This document shows positions 15,993-25,517 of a stretch of DNA of 64,000 nucleotides, piece after piece. The position numbers were made by a program, and so were the translations under genes. A model generated the notes under the pieces. The model saw nothing but the letters and a program-made list of their open reading frames with translations. It made no database searches and was not told the origin of the DNA. Numbering within the stretch: position 1 is the stretch's first letter; each line of letters begins with the position of its first letter. Source of the stretch: Hyphomicrobiales bacterium (GTDB lineage: Bacteria; Pseudomonadota; Alphaproteobacteria; Rhizobiales; Xanthobacteraceae). Location of the stretch: positions 124,001 through 188,000 of the forward strand of contig JACPOA010000016.1 of the NCBI GenBank assembly GCA_016185205.1, read 5' to 3'.

Positions 15993-16766
15993 TTAGGCCA
16001 GTGGCGCCGGCCGCGTCTCGATCAGCGCCCGCAGCGTGAGCAAAGTGGACGGATCGGCGATGCCGTCCACGCGCGCCGGGCGGAAATGGCGCTGGAAGGC
16101 TGCGACGACGTCGCGCGCGGCGTCGTCATAATTGCCGGTTTCCGCGATGCCGTAGCCGTAGGAGGCCAGCGTGCGCTGCAGCCGCGCCACCTGCTCGCCG
16201 TGGTCGCCCGGCTTGAGCGTGACGCCGTCGAGATCGAGCGGGGCCGCGCGCACCCAATGGCCGATGCCGGATTCGTTCAGCAGTTCCCAGGGAAACTTCT
16301 CGCCCGGATCCTGCTTGCGCGCGGGCGCGACATCCGAATGCGCCAGGATGCGATCGGCGCTGATCGGCCCGCGGCGGGTGAGGATCGTCTTGCAGAGCGA
16401 GATCACCGCCGCGATCTGCCGCAGCGGAAAATTGCAATAGCCGAATTCGTGTCCCGGGTTGACGATCTCGATGCCGATCGAGCGCGAATTGATGTCGGTC
16501 TCGCCGGCCCAGGACGACACCCCGGCGTGCCAGGCGCGCAAGGCCTCCGGCACGCATTGCACGATGCGGCCGTTCTCGAACACCACGTAATGCGCCGAGA
16601 CCCTGCTCGCCGACGTGGTCAGCCGCTCGATCGCCGCCTGGCCGGTCGCCATGCCGGTGTAGTGCAGCAGGATCATGTCGGGTGGCCGACCGTCCTTGCG
16701 CTCGTCGTGATTGGGCGAGGGGACGATGTCGGAGACGATGAAGGAATCCGGCGGAAATAATGGCAT
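15993..16766 (-). CDS. N-acetylmuramoyl-L-alanine amidase, AmpD/amidase_2 type with peptidoglycan-binding domain
   Basis: A 257-residue protein. The amidase_2 domain (about residues 20-165) has zinc ligands in LLHYTGM, the H in AWHAG as family signature, and AHSDVAPARKQDPG, which carries the second His and the Asp. A C-terminal PG_binding_1 domain follows (VTLKPGDHGEQVARLQRTLA). It cleaves the MurNAc to L-Ala bond of cell wall fragments. No signal peptide, in keeping with cytoplasmic AmpD-like recycling enzymes. ATG at 16766 is chosen over a TTG at 16787 because GAGGAATT precedes it and the protein family starts there. It is convergent in function with the nearby dcw cluster. Confidence 0.88.
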   Translation of the reverse strand: MPLFPPDSFIVSDIVPSPNHDERKDGRPPDMILLHYTGMATGQAAIERLTTSASRVSAHYVVFENGRIVQCVPEALRAWHAGVSSWAGETDINSRSIGIEIVNPGHEFGYCNFPLRQIAAVISLCKTILTRRGPISADRILAHSDVAPARKQDPGEKFPWELLNESGIGHWVRAAPLDLDGVTLKPGDHGEQVARLQRTLASYGYGIAETGNYDDAARDVVAAFQRHFRPARVDGIADPSTLLTLRALIETRPAPLA

Positions 16767-16853
16767 GGGGCCGGGACAATTCCTCAAATCAAAAGCGTGG
16801 CAAATCTATCGCCGTACCAATGCGAAAAAGCAATACGGCAGACACCATACGGA

Positions 16854-16886
16854 CGCGGCCCGGACGATGGTACCATCCGGGCCGCG
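16854..16886 (-). terminator. Hairpin downstream of the broken PRC-barrel gene
   Basis: CGCGGCCCGGA pairs perfectly with TCCGGGCCGCG (11 bp), and the loop contains a further GATGGTACCATC inverted repeat. It lies 33 bp beyond the stop of the minus-strand PRC-barrel remnant, a fitting place for a terminator. A T-rich stretch occurs about 20 bases further on. Confidence 0.5.
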
Positions 16887-16918
16887 AGCCGTTCGTTCGA
16901 TATCAGAGACGGTACTGC

Positions 16919-17360
16919 TTACTTGCTGCTGGCCGGCGGCGTGTTGCTCGACGGCCGCATCCCACCGCCGCCCAATCCAGCCGGTCCGGAGCCGGTGGTG
17001 GTCGGCCGCGGCGGCTCATAGCGCGCGAAGTTCTGCGCCTCAGTGAGCTGCTCCTTGCTCATTGAAATCTTGAGCTTGGGCGCGGCGCCGTTCTGCCCGG
17101 GCACGACGTCGAAGGATTTCGGCGCCAACGCCACTTCCTTCGCGCCCATGCCGAGGAAGCCGCCGACGCTGATCACGTAGGCTTGGATACTGCCGGATTT
17201 GTCGCGAGCTGGGCTGGGCCGGGGTGGCGGCGCTTGGACTGGCCGGCGCGGCGGCCGGCGGCGAGGAACTGGAACTAGACGGGGAACTCGGCGCCTGCGC
17301 CAATGCCGTTGACGCCATGAGCGCGCCGATGGCAGCGCCAATCATCAGTTTCTTGGTCAT
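16919..17360 (-). pseudogene. PRC-barrel exported protein, frameshifted and internally deleted
   Basis: The first 50 or so codons from ATG 17360 encode a signal peptide (KKLMIGAAIGALMASTALAQ) and a Pro/Ser/Ala-rich stretch. The continuation of that frame is meaningless. The rest of the gene, including KSGSIQAYVISVGGFLGMG and EVALAPKSFDVVPGQNGA, lies in another frame and runs to the stop at 16919. The junction is near 17200-17215. Relatives in this order have about 35-40 more residues there, the start of the PRC barrel, so a deletion probably caused the frameshift. Loss of function is likely. Confidence 0.8.
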
Positions 17361-17537
17361 GAATGCCTCCTTGTTTGCGTTGGAACTCTTGGTACCGGCG
17401 GAGCGGGCGCCAAAGCCCGCCCTCTGGCAGTCAACTCACCGAGCGATTCCCTTGTTCCTGGATGGCCGAGATTTAAGACCCCGCGCGCCGCCCGGCTGCC
17501 GGTTCCAGACCCTGTTCCCGGAAACAAATCCTTAAGT

Positions 17538-17552
17538 TTAAGGACTGTTTAA
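17538..17552. promoter_or_regulatory. Consensus CtrA box upstream of mraZ
   Basis: TTAA-GGACTGT-TTAA matches the CtrA consensus TTAA-N7-TTAA exactly. It lies about 210 bp before the mraZ ATG in the non-coding interval. CtrA is the cell-cycle response regulator of Alphaproteobacteria. A second TTAA three bases earlier makes CCTTAAGTTTAAGG nearly palindromic. Confidence 0.55.
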
Positions 17553-17610
17553 TGAGGGTCGAACGGCGGTGCGCCGGCGGTTCGCAAGGGGCCGCCGGCG
17601 GCCGGCTCAT

Positions 17611-17655
17611 TCCATTGACGCCCATAATATCCCATGATATCCCATTATTTCTCAT
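17611..17655. promoter_or_regulatory. Period-10 array matching MraZ boxes
   Basis: CCCAT occurs at 17621, 17631 and 17641, exactly 10 bp apart, with degenerate copies TCCAT at 17611 and CTCAT at 17651. On the other strand these read ATGGG. MraZ binds direct TGGGN repeats separated by 5 bp, that is a period of 10, at its own promoter. The site is about 110-150 bp before mraZ, so autoregulation of the dcw cluster is expected. Confidence 0.65.
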
Positions 17656-17763
17656 TGAGGATCGCCGGCCGCTCCCAGGGTGAACGCCAAAGGGAGCGTC
17701 AAGTCGGCGCGGGTGTTCCAAAGGCGCGCGCGCGTTGCGTCCGGTCGGTGTGGGGTGCGGGAT

Positions 17764-18243
17764 ATGGACCGCTTCGTGTCGAACGTCACGTTGCGGCTCG
17801 ACTCCAAGGGGCGCGTATCGATTCCCGCCACCTTCCGCTCGGTGCTCCGCCGCGATGGCTTCGACGGTTTGTATTGCTATCCGGCGCTCGCTTCGATGGC
17901 GATCGACGCCGGCGGGAATGCGCTGATGGCGGAGATCGAGGCGTTGATCGCGCGCTATGCACCTTATTCGAACGAGCGCGAGCAGTTCGCGCTGGCGCTC
18001 TACGGCACCAGCGAGACGCTGAAGATCGACGGCGAGGGCCGCGTGCAGTTGAGCGACAGCTTGAAGCGTCATGCCGGGATCACCGACCAGGTCGCGTTCG
18101 TCGGTCTCGGTCACAAGTTTCAGATCTGGGAGCCTGGCCGGTTCCAGCACGAGTTCGCGGAGGCCACCCAAAAGGTGCGCGCGCTCAAAGGCCAGCTCGG
18201 CTCCCAGGTGGCGGCGCGCAACGCGCTCGGAGCACGGGAATGA
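17764..18243 (+). CDS. mraZ: Transcriptional regulator MraZ
   Basis: A 159-residue protein with two AbrB-like halves: [18 protein letters not shown] (about residues 8-25) and [22 protein letters not shown] (about 83-104). MraZ forms rings that bind TGGG repeats and control the mra/dcw operon. ATG 17764 is the usual start (MDRFVSN); the frame continues upstream without homology. It overlaps rsmH by 4 bp (ATGA) and opens the division cluster. An array of period-10 repeats upstream is its probable target. Confidence 0.95.
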   Translation: MDRFVSNVTLRLDSKGRVSIPATFRSVLRRDGFDGLYCYPALASMAIDAGGNALMAEIEALIARYAPYSNEREQFALALYGTSETLKIDGEGRVQLSDSLKRHAGITDQVAFVGLGHKFQIWEPGRFQHEFAEATQKVRALKGQLGSQVAARNALGARE

Positions 18244-19307
18244 CGGCGGGCGGCGACGGCTTTGCGGCTGTCGCTGGCGGATCAGCCCTCCACGTTCCCG
18301 TGCTCGGCCGCCCCGCCATCGACTTTCTCAAGCTTCGCGACGGCGGCGTCTATATCGACGCCACCTTCGGCGCCGGCGGCTACACGCGCGCGATGCTGGC
18401 CGCCGCCGATTGCCAAGTGATCGGCATCGACCGCGACCAGAGCGCGATCGCGCTCGGCGCCGATCTGGTCGAGGCGGCGAGCGGCCGGCTGACGCTGGTC
18501 GAGGATCAGTTTTCCAATCTCGACGCGGTGGCGCGTGAATGCGGCGTCGACGCTGTCGACGGCGTGGTGCTCGATCTCGGCGTCTCCTCCATGCAGCTCG
18601 ACACGGCCGCCCGCGGATTTTCCTTCCGGCACGACGGCCCGCTCGACATGCGCATGGGCAGCGAAGGCGCGAGCGCGGCCGATGTGGTCGCCAAGGCCAG
18701 CGAACGCGATCTCGCCAACATTATTTTCCTGCTCGGCGAAGAACGGCACTCGCGTTCTGTCGCGCGCGCCATCGTCAAGGCGCGTGGGCTGGCGCCTATC
18801 CTCACCACCGCCGCGCTCGCCGACATCGTCGGCAAAGTGGTGCGCGCGCGTCCGGGCGACATCCATCCGGCCACGCGCACGTTCCAGGCGCTGCGCATTT
18901 TCGTCAATGACGAACTCGGCGAACTGGTCGGTGCGCTCAGTGCCGCCGAGCGCATCCTGAAAGCCGGCGGCCGGCTGGTGGCGGTGTCGTTCCATTCGCT
19001 CGAGGATCGCATCGTCAAGACGTTTTTCGCCGATCGCGGCGAAGCCCGCGCCGGCTCACGCCACGCGCCCGAACTCAAGCGCCCGGCGCCGACCTTCACC
19101 GTGCTCACCAAGCGGCCGCTGGTTGCCGATGACAACGAGGTCGCCGGTAATCCGCGCGCCCGCTCGGCCAAGCTGCGCGCCGCCGAGCGCACCGCTGCCC
19201 CCGCGCGCAGCGACGAGCCTGCCCCCACCCTAACCCTCCCCCGCTTGCGGGGGAGGGTTAGGGTGGGGGCACTGCCGGCGCTCGCCGACGTGCTGAAGGG
19301 GCGCTAA
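18240..19307 (+). CDS. rsmH: 16S rRNA (cytosine1402-N4)-methyltransferase
   Basis: A 355-residue SAM-dependent methyltransferase acting on C1402 in the 30S decoding centre. The SAM site is seen in [16 protein letters not shown] (about residue 39) and GIDRDQSAI; further family marks are [17 protein letters not shown] and [13 protein letters not shown]. It overlaps mraZ by 4 bp. About 16 residues close to the C-terminus ([16 protein letters not shown]) come from a perfect 48-bp palindromic repeat, after which the ordinary end (LADVLKGR) continues in frame. The catalytic core is untouched, so the enzyme should be active. Confidence 0.95.
   Translation: MTAGGDGFAAVAGGSALHVPVLGRPAIDFLKLRDGGVYIDATFGAGGYTRAMLAAADCQVIGIDRDQSAIALGADLVEAASGRLTLVEDQFSNLDAVARECGVDAVDGVVLDLGVSSMQLDTAARGFSFRHDGPLDMRMGSEGASAADVVAKASERDLANIIFLLGEERHSRSVARAIVKARGLAPILTTAALADIVGKVVRARPGDIHPATRTFQALRIFVNDELGELVGALSAAERILKAGGRLVAVSFHSLEDRIVKTFFADRGEARAGSRHAPELKRPAPTFTVLTKRPLVADDNEVAGNPRARSAKLRAAERTAAPARSDEPAPTLTLPRLRGRVRVGALPALADVLKGR
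19222..19269. repeat. Perfect 48-bp family A palindrome inside rsmH
   Basis: Two 23-bp arms face each other without mismatch around TT: outer CCCCCACCCTAACCC, inner TCCCCCGC, mirrored by GCGGGGGA and GGGTTAGGGTGGGGG. Length 48 is divisible by three, so rsmH is read through. This is the cleanest copy in the window and shows the repeat's full outline. Confidence 0.9.
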
Positions 19308-19310
19308 GCC

Positions 19311-19685
19311 ATGCGCCTCCTCAACATCATCGTGATCGCGGCGCTCATCCTGGCGGCGTCCATCGTCTACAAAATCAAGTTCGATTCCACACTGCAGGCC
19401 GAGCGCGTGGGCAAGCTGGCCGGCGAATTGCGGCGCGAGCGCAATGCCATCGCCACCTTGCGCGCCGAGTGGTCGCGGCTCGACACGCCGGGCCGCATCC
19501 AGGGCTTGGCCGACCGCCATCTGGCGTTGCGGCCGATCGTTCCGACCCAGTTCGACAACCTCGACCGGTTGCCCGAGCGGCCGCCGGCGATCGTACGGCC
19601 GCCGAGCAACGATCCGATCGGCGCCATGATCGCGCCGATGCTGCCGGATATGACCGGCAGCATCGCGCCCAAGGCAGCGCGGTGA
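19311..19685 (+). CDS. ftsL: Cell division protein FtsL
   Basis: A 124-residue bitopic membrane protein: a short cytoplasmic start, one helix (about residues 4-20, LLNIIVIAALILAASIVY), then a periplasmic heptad stretch (FDSTLQAERVGKLAGELRRERNAIATLRAEWSRL) that should form a coiled coil with FtsB. The LDTPGRIQGLADRHLALRP segment is typical of the alphaproteobacterial FtsL. It lies between rsmH and ftsI, as expected. Only a few bases separate it from both neighbours. FtsL helps activate FtsW and FtsI at the septum. Confidence 0.9.
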   Translation: MRLLNIIVIAALILAASIVYKIKFDSTLQAERVGKLAGELRRERNAIATLRAEWSRLDTPGRIQGLADRHLALRPIVPTQFDNLDRLPERPPAIVRPPSNDPIGAMIAPMLPDMTGSIAPKAAR

Positions 19686-19690
19686 CCCTC

Positions 19691-21430
19691 ATGTCGACGC
19701 CCGCACCGCATCGGACCGAAACCCGCTGGCAGCGCGCCCTGCGCTCGCTGCTCTACGGCCATGACGTCGACCGCAACGTCAAGGCCAAGGCGCGGCTCGG
19801 CCTCGCCATCGTCGCCTTCGTCGCCATCTATTGCGTCATCGCGCTGCGGCTGGTGATGTTCGCCACGGTGAGCGACGGCCACGGCGCCCGCCGCGGCGTC
19901 GGCGCCGACGCCGTCGCCACCGCGCGGCCCGATATCCTCGACCGCAACGGAGCGATCCTCGCCACCGATGTGAAGACGCCCTCGCTGTTCGCCGAGCCGC
20001 GCAAGCTGATCGACGTCGACGAGGCGATGGAGCAGCTCACCGCGGTGCTGCCCGACCTCGACGCCAGCGAAGTGCGCGAGCGGCTATCGTCGAAGAAGGG
20101 CTTCGTCTGGCTCAAGCGCGAGATCACGCCGCAGCAGCAGCGCGACATCCATAAGCAGGGCATTCCCGGCGTCGGCTTCCTCACCGAGAACAAGCGCGTC
20201 TATCCCAACGGGCCGGTGGTCTCGCACTAGATCGGCCACGTCAATATCGACAACCAGGGCATCGCCGGCATCGAGAAGTGGCTGGACGGGCAAGGGCTGG
20301 CCGCGCTGCACATGGCGGGGCTCGCCACCGACCGGCTGCAGAAGCCGGTCAACCTCGCGCTCGATCTGCGCGTGCAGTTCGCGCTGCGCGAGGAGCTCAG
20401 CCACGCGCGCGAGAAATACAAGGCCAAGGCCGCCGCCGGCATCATCATCGACGTCAACACCGGCGAAATCGTCGCCATGGTGTCGGCGCCGGATTACGAC
20501 CCCAACAATCCGCGCGAGGCCAACGATCCGACCCGCATCAACCGGCTCACCACCGGCGTCTACGAGATGGGCTCGACCTTCAAGGCGCTCACCGTCGCCA
20601 TGGTGCTTGATGCCGGCAAGACGACGCTCTCGTCGACCTTCGATGCGCGCCAATCGCTGCGCTACGGCAAGTTCACCATTCACGACTTCCATGCGCAGAA
20701 CCGCATGCTCAGCGTGCCGGAGATTTTCACCTATTCGTCCAACGTCGGCGCCGCCCGCATGGCGCTTAGCGTCGGAGTCGAGCAGCACAAGGCCTTCCTC
20801 AGGAAGCTCGGCCAGCTCGACCGGCTGCGCACCGAATTGCCGGAAAGCGCCGAGCCGCTGACGCCCAAGCATTGGGGCGAACTCAACACCGTGACCATCG
20901 CCTTCGGCCACGGCCTGTCGGTGGCGCCGCTGCAGGCGGTGATGGGCATTTCCGCGCTGGTGAACGGCGGCAAGCTGATCCCGCCGACCTTCCTCAAGCG
21001 CGATCAGGCGGAGGCCGAGCGCCTCGCCACGCGGGTGATCAAGCCTGAAACGGCTGAGAAAATGCGCTATCTGATGCGCCTCAATGTGGAAAAGGGGACC
21101 GCGACGCGGGCCGATGTCCCCGGCTATTATGTCGGCGGTAAAACCGGCACCTCGGACAAGGTGGTCGCCGGCCGCTATTCCAAGACCAAAGTCTTGACCA
21201 GTTTCACCGCCATCATGCCCGCCGACAAGCCGCGCTATCAGTTGCTAATCATGATCGACGAACCGCAGGGCCTGCCGGAAACTCATGGCTTCACCACGTC
21301 GGGCTGGAACGCGGTCCCGGTCGGCGCCAAGGTGATTGCGCGGGTCGCGCCCTTGCTCGGCCTGCAGCCGCGTTTCGAACTGCCCAAGGCCGATCAACTG
21401 ATTCTGGCCAAGGCGGTGGAAAGCCGGTAG
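19691..21430 (+). CDS. ftsI: Septal transpeptidase FtsI (PBP3), interrupted by an in-frame TAG
   Basis: The reading frame has 579 codons from ATG 19691 to 21430 but contains TAG at 20228-20230, codon 180. On both sides the frame is clearly FtsI: a membrane helix near residues 36-56 and the pedestal before the stop, and the transpeptidase domain after it with SxxK in GSTFKAL (Ser about 295), SxN in YSSN (about 349) and KTG in GGKTGTSD. The sequence around the stop, VVSH[17 protein letters not shown], is otherwise normal; relatives have a hydrophobic residue there, so a one-base change from TTG would suffice. FtsI is essential, so a sequencing error, suppression or recent mutation must be considered. 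A restart at 20312 would lack the membrane anchor. Confidence 0.85.
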
Positions 21431-21448
21431 TGCGGCGTTGTTGCCCCG

Positions 21449-21525
21449 CTTATTCCCGCGCAAGCGGGAATCCAGAAGGGGCGCTCGATTGGGTCCCCCC
21501 CGCTTGCGCGGGGACGAGCGGAGAG
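21449..21525. repeat. Palindromic repeat between ftsI and murE
   Basis: TTCCCGCGCAAGCGGGAA at 21453-21470 is an inverted repeat, and a second one, CCCCGCTTGCGCGGGG-like, follows near 21497-21513. Such dispersed elements with CGCTTGCGCG cores are frequent in this order. The strong hairpins sit in the 109-bp gap of an otherwise tightly packed operon and may influence mRNA stability. Confidence 0.65.
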
Positions 21526-21539
21526 TTTTATAGGCTCCC

Positions 21540-22991
21540 ATGCGACTTGCCGATCTGCCGCTCGATGATTCACCGCTCGATCCGCGTTTCGCGGGAATCG
21601 AGATCGCCGGCGTGACCGCCGACAGCCGCAAGGTGAAGCCGGATTTCCTGTTCGTCGCCATTGCCGGCGCCAAGGCCGACGGCGCGCATTTCGCGCGAGC
21701 GGCCGCCGCTTCCGGCGCGGTGGCGGTGGCGGCGGAGCAACGCCCCGACGGGCTGTCGGCAAACGTCGCCTTCGTCCAGGTCGGCAATGCGCGCCGCGCT
21801 CTGGCGTTGGCCGCGGCAAAATTCTTTTCCCGCCAGCCTGGCACGATCGCCGCGGTTACCGGCACCAGCGGCAAGACCTCGGTCGCCGCCTTCACGCGCC
21901 AGATCTGGACAGCGCTTGGCCTGCAAGCGGCGAGCATCGGCACCGTCGGCGTGGTGTCGCCGAAAACTGAGACCTACGGCTCGCTCACCACGCCCGATCC
22001 GGTCGAGTTGCACCGCACGCTCGACCAACTGGCGGGCGAGGGCGTCACACATCTGGCGCTGGAAGCCTCGTCGCATGGCCTCGACCAGCACCGGCTCGAC
22101 GGCGTGTGCGTCGCCGCCGGCGCCTTCACCAATCTGTCGCGCGACCATCTCGATTATCATCAGACCTTGGAGGCCTATCTCGCCGCCAAGCAGCGCATGT
22201 TCTCGGACTTGGTCGCGCCGAACGGCACGGCGGTGATCGATGTCGACGATTGCTATGCCGGGCAGGTGGTGGAGGCTGCAAAAAAGCGCGGCCTCAAGAT
22301 CATGACGGTCGGCGAGCACGGCGACGACATCAAACTCGTGGGCGGCGCCATCGACGGCTTCGCGCAGGTCGTTTCCATCGCGCATGGCGGCACGACCTAT
22401 CAAGTGAAGCTGCCGCTTGTCGGCGGCTTCCAGGTGCAGAACGCGGCGGTGGCCGCCGGTCTCGCCATCGCGACCGGCTCCGAGCCGGCGCGCGTGTTCG
22501 CGAGCCTGGAAAAACTCACCGGCGCCAAGGGCCGGCTAGAGCTCGCAGGCTCTCGCAATGGTGCTCCCATCTTCATCGACTACGCGCACAAGCCCGACGC
22601 GCTGGCGAAAGCGCTCGCCGCGTTGCGGCCCTATTCCAGCGGAAAGCTGGTCGTGGTGTTCGGCGCCGGCGGCGACCGCGACAGCGGAAAGCGTCCGATC
22701 ATGGGTCGCATCGCCGCGGAAAATGCCGACCGCGTCATCGTCACCGACGACAATCCGCGCAGCGAAAATCCGGCCGCCATCCGCGCCGCCATTCTGGCGG
22801 CGGCACCCGGCGCCACCGAGATCGCAGATCGCGCCGAGGCGATCCGCAAGGCAATCGCCGAGCTGAAATCCGGCGACGTGCTGCTGATCGCCGGCAAGGG
22901 CCACGAGACCGGGCAGATCATCGGCGAGCGCGTGGTGCCGTTCTCCGACCACGAGGCGGTGGCGGCGGCTTTGCAGGGCAAGGGGATATGA
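21540..22991 (+). CDS. murE: UDP-MurNAc-tripeptide synthetase (meso-diaminopimelate-adding)
   Basis: A 483-residue Mur ligase that adds meso-diaminopimelate to UDP-MurNAc-L-Ala-D-Glu in the cytoplasm with ATP. The N-terminal uridine-binding domain starts at residue 1, the P-loop is AVTGTSGKTSVAAFT (about 103-117), the central domain has HLALEASSHGLDQHRLDG, and the C-terminal domain contains TDDNPRSENPA. The DNPR motif is the mark of meso-DAP enzymes, as against lysine-adding ones. Length is normal. It overlaps murF by 4 bp. Confidence 0.96.
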   Translation: MRLADLPLDDSPLDPRFAGIEIAGVTADSRKVKPDFLFVAIAGAKADGAHFARAAAASGAVAVAAEQRPDGLSANVAFVQVGNARRALALAAAKFFSRQPGTIAAVTGTSGKTSVAAFTRQIWTALGLQAASIGTVGVVSPKTETYGSLTTPDPVELHRTLDQLAGEGVTHLALEASSHGLDQHRLDGVCVAAGAFTNLSRDHLDYHQTLEAYLAAKQRMFSDLVAPNGTAVIDVDDCYAGQVVEAAKKRGLKIMTVGEHGDDIKLVGGAIDGFAQVVSIAHGGTTYQVKLPLVGGFQVQNAAVAAGLAIATGSEPARVFASLEKLTGAKGRLELAGSRNGAPIFIDYAHKPDALAKALAALRPYSSGKLVVVFGAGGDRDSGKRPIMGRIAAENADRVIVTDDNPRSENPAAIRAAILAAAPGATEIADRAEAIRKAIAELKSGDVLLIAGKGHETGQIIGERVVPFSDHEAVAAALQGKGI

Positions 22992-24424
22992 CCGCGCTCT
23001 GGACCATCGACGACATGGCGAAGGCGATGCGCGCCGACCGCGCCGGCGCATTACCGGCGGACGTGTCGGGCATTTCCATCGATAGCCGCAGCATCGGCAA
23101 GGGCGAGGCGTTCTTCGCGATCCAGGGCGACAACCGCGACGGGCACGAATTTGTCGAAGGCGCGATGAAGAATGGCGCCGGTGTCGCGGTGATTGCGCGC
23201 GGCAAGCGCGCGCAGTTCGCCGCCGACGCTCCGCTGCTCGCCGTCGACGACGTGCTCGAAGGTCTGCGCGATCTGGCGCGAGCCGCGCGCGCCCGCTCGC
23301 CGGCCAAGGTCATCGGCGTCACCGGCTCGGTCGGCAAGACCGGCACCAAGGAGGCGCTGCGGCTGGCGCTCTCGGCCGACGGCCAAACCCATGCCTCGGC
23401 CGCCTCCTACAACAATCATTGGGGCGTGCCGCTGTCGCTCGCCCGCTGTCCGGCATCCGCGAAATTCGCGGTGTTCGAGATCGGCATGAACCATGCCGGC
23501 GAGATCACGCCGCTCACCAGGCTGGTGCGCCCGCATGTGGCGATCGTCACCGCGATCGAACCGGTGCATCTGGAATATTTCGGCTCGCTTGACAAAATCG
23601 CCGACGCCAAGGCGGAAATTTTCGCCGGCATTGAGCCGGGCGGCGCGGCGATCCTCAACCGCGACAACGGACAATATGCGCGACTCGAAGCCGCCGCCAA
23701 GGCCGCCGGCGTTGCCCGCATCGTCTCGTTCGGCGCGCATGCCGAGGCCGACGCGCGGCTCAAGCGCCATTCGCTGCAGCCCGATTGCTCGACCGTCGAG
23801 GCGCGCATCCTGGACGCCGACGTGACCTACAAGCTCGGCGCGCCCGGCCGCCATCTGGTGCTCAATTCGCTCGGCGTGCTGGCGGCGGTGTCGCTGGTGG
23901 GCGCCGACCTGGCGCTGGCCGCGCTCGCGCTCGACCGGCTGAAAGCCGCCACCGGCCGCGGCGCGCGCCTGACGCTGGCGATGCCCGGCGGCAGCGCGCT
24001 GCTGATCGACGAGAGCTACAACGCCAATCCCGCCTCCATGGCGGCCGCCATCGCGCTGCTCGGCCAGGCTCCGCTCGGTCCGCAGGGCCGCCGCATCGCG
24101 GTGCTGGGCGACATGCTGGAACTGGGCGCGCAGGGCGAGGCGCTGCACCGCGGCCTGGCCGAGCCGATCCAGGCTGCCGGCGTCGATCTGGTCTATTGCT
24201 GCGGGCCGCTGATGCGCGCGCTCTGGCAGGCTCTTCCCTCCAACCGCCGGGGCGGCTATGCCGAGACGGCGGCGGCGCTGGAGCCGGCCGTGCTCGACGC
24301 CATCCGCGCCGGCGACGCGGTGATGATGAAAGGCTCGCTGGGTTCTAAGATGGGCCCGATCGTCAAGGCGCTGGAGCGGCGATTCCCGCGGCCGGCGGCG
24401 CTTGCGCAAGCCGATAAGGTTTGA
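22988..24424 (+). CDS. murF: UDP-MurNAc-tripeptide:D-Ala-D-Ala ligase
   Basis: A 478-residue Mur ligase that adds the D-Ala-D-Ala dipeptide, completing the UDP-MurNAc-pentapeptide. The P-loop is [15 protein letters not shown] (about residue 110), the central domain has [11 protein letters not shown], and the C-terminal domain has [12 protein letters not shown], which is diagnostic for MurF. ATG 22988 overlaps the murE stop (ATGA) and the frame begins with the family's start ALWTIDDM; the longer upstream frame is out-of-phase murE sequence. mraY starts 4 bp after its stop. Confidence 0.96.
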   Translation: MTALWTIDDMAKAMRADRAGALPADVSGISIDSRSIGKGEAFFAIQGDNRDGHEFVEGAMKNGAGVAVIARGKRAQFAADAPLLAVDDVLEGLRDLARAARARSPAKVIGVTGSVGKTGTKEALRLALSADGQTHASAASYNNHWGVPLSLARCPASAKFAVFEIGMNHAGEITPLTRLVRPHVAIVTAIEPVHLEYFGSLDKIADAKAEIFAGIEPGGAAILNRDNGQYARLEAAAKAAGVARIVSFGAHAEADARLKRHSLQPDCSTVEARILDADVTYKLGAPGRHLVLNSLGVLAAVSLVGADLALAALALDRLKAATGRGARLTLAMPGGSALLIDESYNANPASMAAAIALLGQAPLGPQGRRIAVLGDMLELGAQGEALHRGLAEPIQAAGVDLVYCCGPLMRALWQALPSNRRGGYAETAAALEPAVLDAIRAGDAVMMKGSLGSKMGPIVKALERRFPRPAALAQADKV

Positions 24425-24428
24425 TCCG

Positions 24429-25514
24429 ATGTTCTATTGGCTGACCGATTTGTCCGACAAGGTCTCGTTCCTCAACGTCTTCCGTTACATCACGTTTCGC
24501 ACCGGCGGCTCGATCGTGACCGCGCTGGTGTTCGTGTTCCTGTTCGGCGGCCCGATCATCGATCTTTTGCGCCTCAAGCAGGGCAAGGGCCAGCCGATCC
24601 GCAAGGACGGCCCGCCATCGCATCTGCTCACCAAGACGGGCACGCCGACCATGGGCGGGCTGATGATCCTGTCGGGCGCTCTGGTCTCGACTTTGCTGTG
24701 GGCGAACCCGGCGAACCTCTATGTGTGGATCGTGCTCGGCGTGACGCTCAGCTTCGGCGCCATCGGCTTCTACGACGACTACCTGAAGGTTACCAAGCAG
24801 ACCCATGCCGGCATTTCCGGCCGCACGCGGTTGTTGGTCGAGGCGGCGATCGCGGTCGTCGCCTGCGTGGCGCTCACCAATCTCGGAAAGCCGCCGGTTT
24901 CCACCTCGCTGGTGTTTCCGTTCTTCAAGGACCTGGTGATCAATCTCGGCTGGGCCTTCGTGCTGCTCGGCGCCTTCGTGATCGTCGGCGCCGGCAACGC
25001 GGTCAATCTCACCGACGGGCTCGACGGTCTCGCAATCGTGCCGGTGATGATCGCGGCGGCGACCTTCGGGCTGATCTCCTATGTGGTCGGCAACGCGCTG
25101 TTCTCCGAATATCTGCAGATCCGTTATGTCGCCGGCACCGGCGAACTGGCGGTGCTGTGCGGCGCGGTGATCGGCGCCAGTCTCGGCTTCCTCTGGTTCA
25201 ACGCGCCGCCGGCTTCGATCTTCATGGGCGACACCGGCTCGCTGTCGCTCGGCGGCTTGCTCGGCACCGTCGCCGTCGCCATCAAGCACGAGATCGTGCT
25301 CGCCATCGTCGGCGGGCTGTTCGTGCTGGAAGCGGTGTCGGTGATCGTGCAGGTGGTCTCCTTCAAGCTCACCGGCAAGCGCGTGTTCAAGATGGCGCCG
25401 ATCCACCATCACTACGAGCAGCTCGGCTGGACCGAGCCGCAGATCGTGATCCGCTTCTGGATCGTCGCCGTGGTGCTGGCGCTCGCAGGTCTTGCAACGC
25501 TGAAGTTGAGATAA
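24429..25514 (+). CDS. mraY: Phospho-N-acetylmuramoyl-pentapeptide transferase
   Basis: A 361-residue inner-membrane enzyme with about ten helices that moves phospho-MurNAc-pentapeptide to undecaprenyl phosphate, making lipid I. Family marks: KKG-equivalent [14 protein letters not shown], the catalytic Asp pair in [31 protein letters not shown] and the [15 protein letters not shown] histidine motif near the end. The start [11 protein letters not shown] is standard, so ATG 24429 is used rather than 24402. It sits 4 bp from murF and 3 bp from murD. Confidence 0.97.
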   Translation: MFYWLTDLSDKVSFLNVFRYITFRTGGSIVTALVFVFLFGGPIIDLLRLKQGKGQPIRKDGPPSHLLTKTGTPTMGGLMILSGALVSTLLWANPANLYVWIVLGVTLSFGAIGFYDDYLKVTKQTHAGISGRTRLLVEAAIAVVACVALTNLGKPPVSTSLVFPFFKDLVINLGWAFVLLGAFVIVGAGNAVNLTDGLDGLAIVPVMIAAATFGLISYVVGNALFSEYLQIRYVAGTGELAVLCGAVIGASLGFLWFNAPPASIFMGDTGSLSLGGLLGTVAVAIKHEIVLAIVGGLFVLEAVSVIVQVVSFKLTGKRVFKMAPIHHHYEQLGWTEPQIVIRFWIVAVVLALAGLATLKLR

Positions 25515-25517
25515 TCC

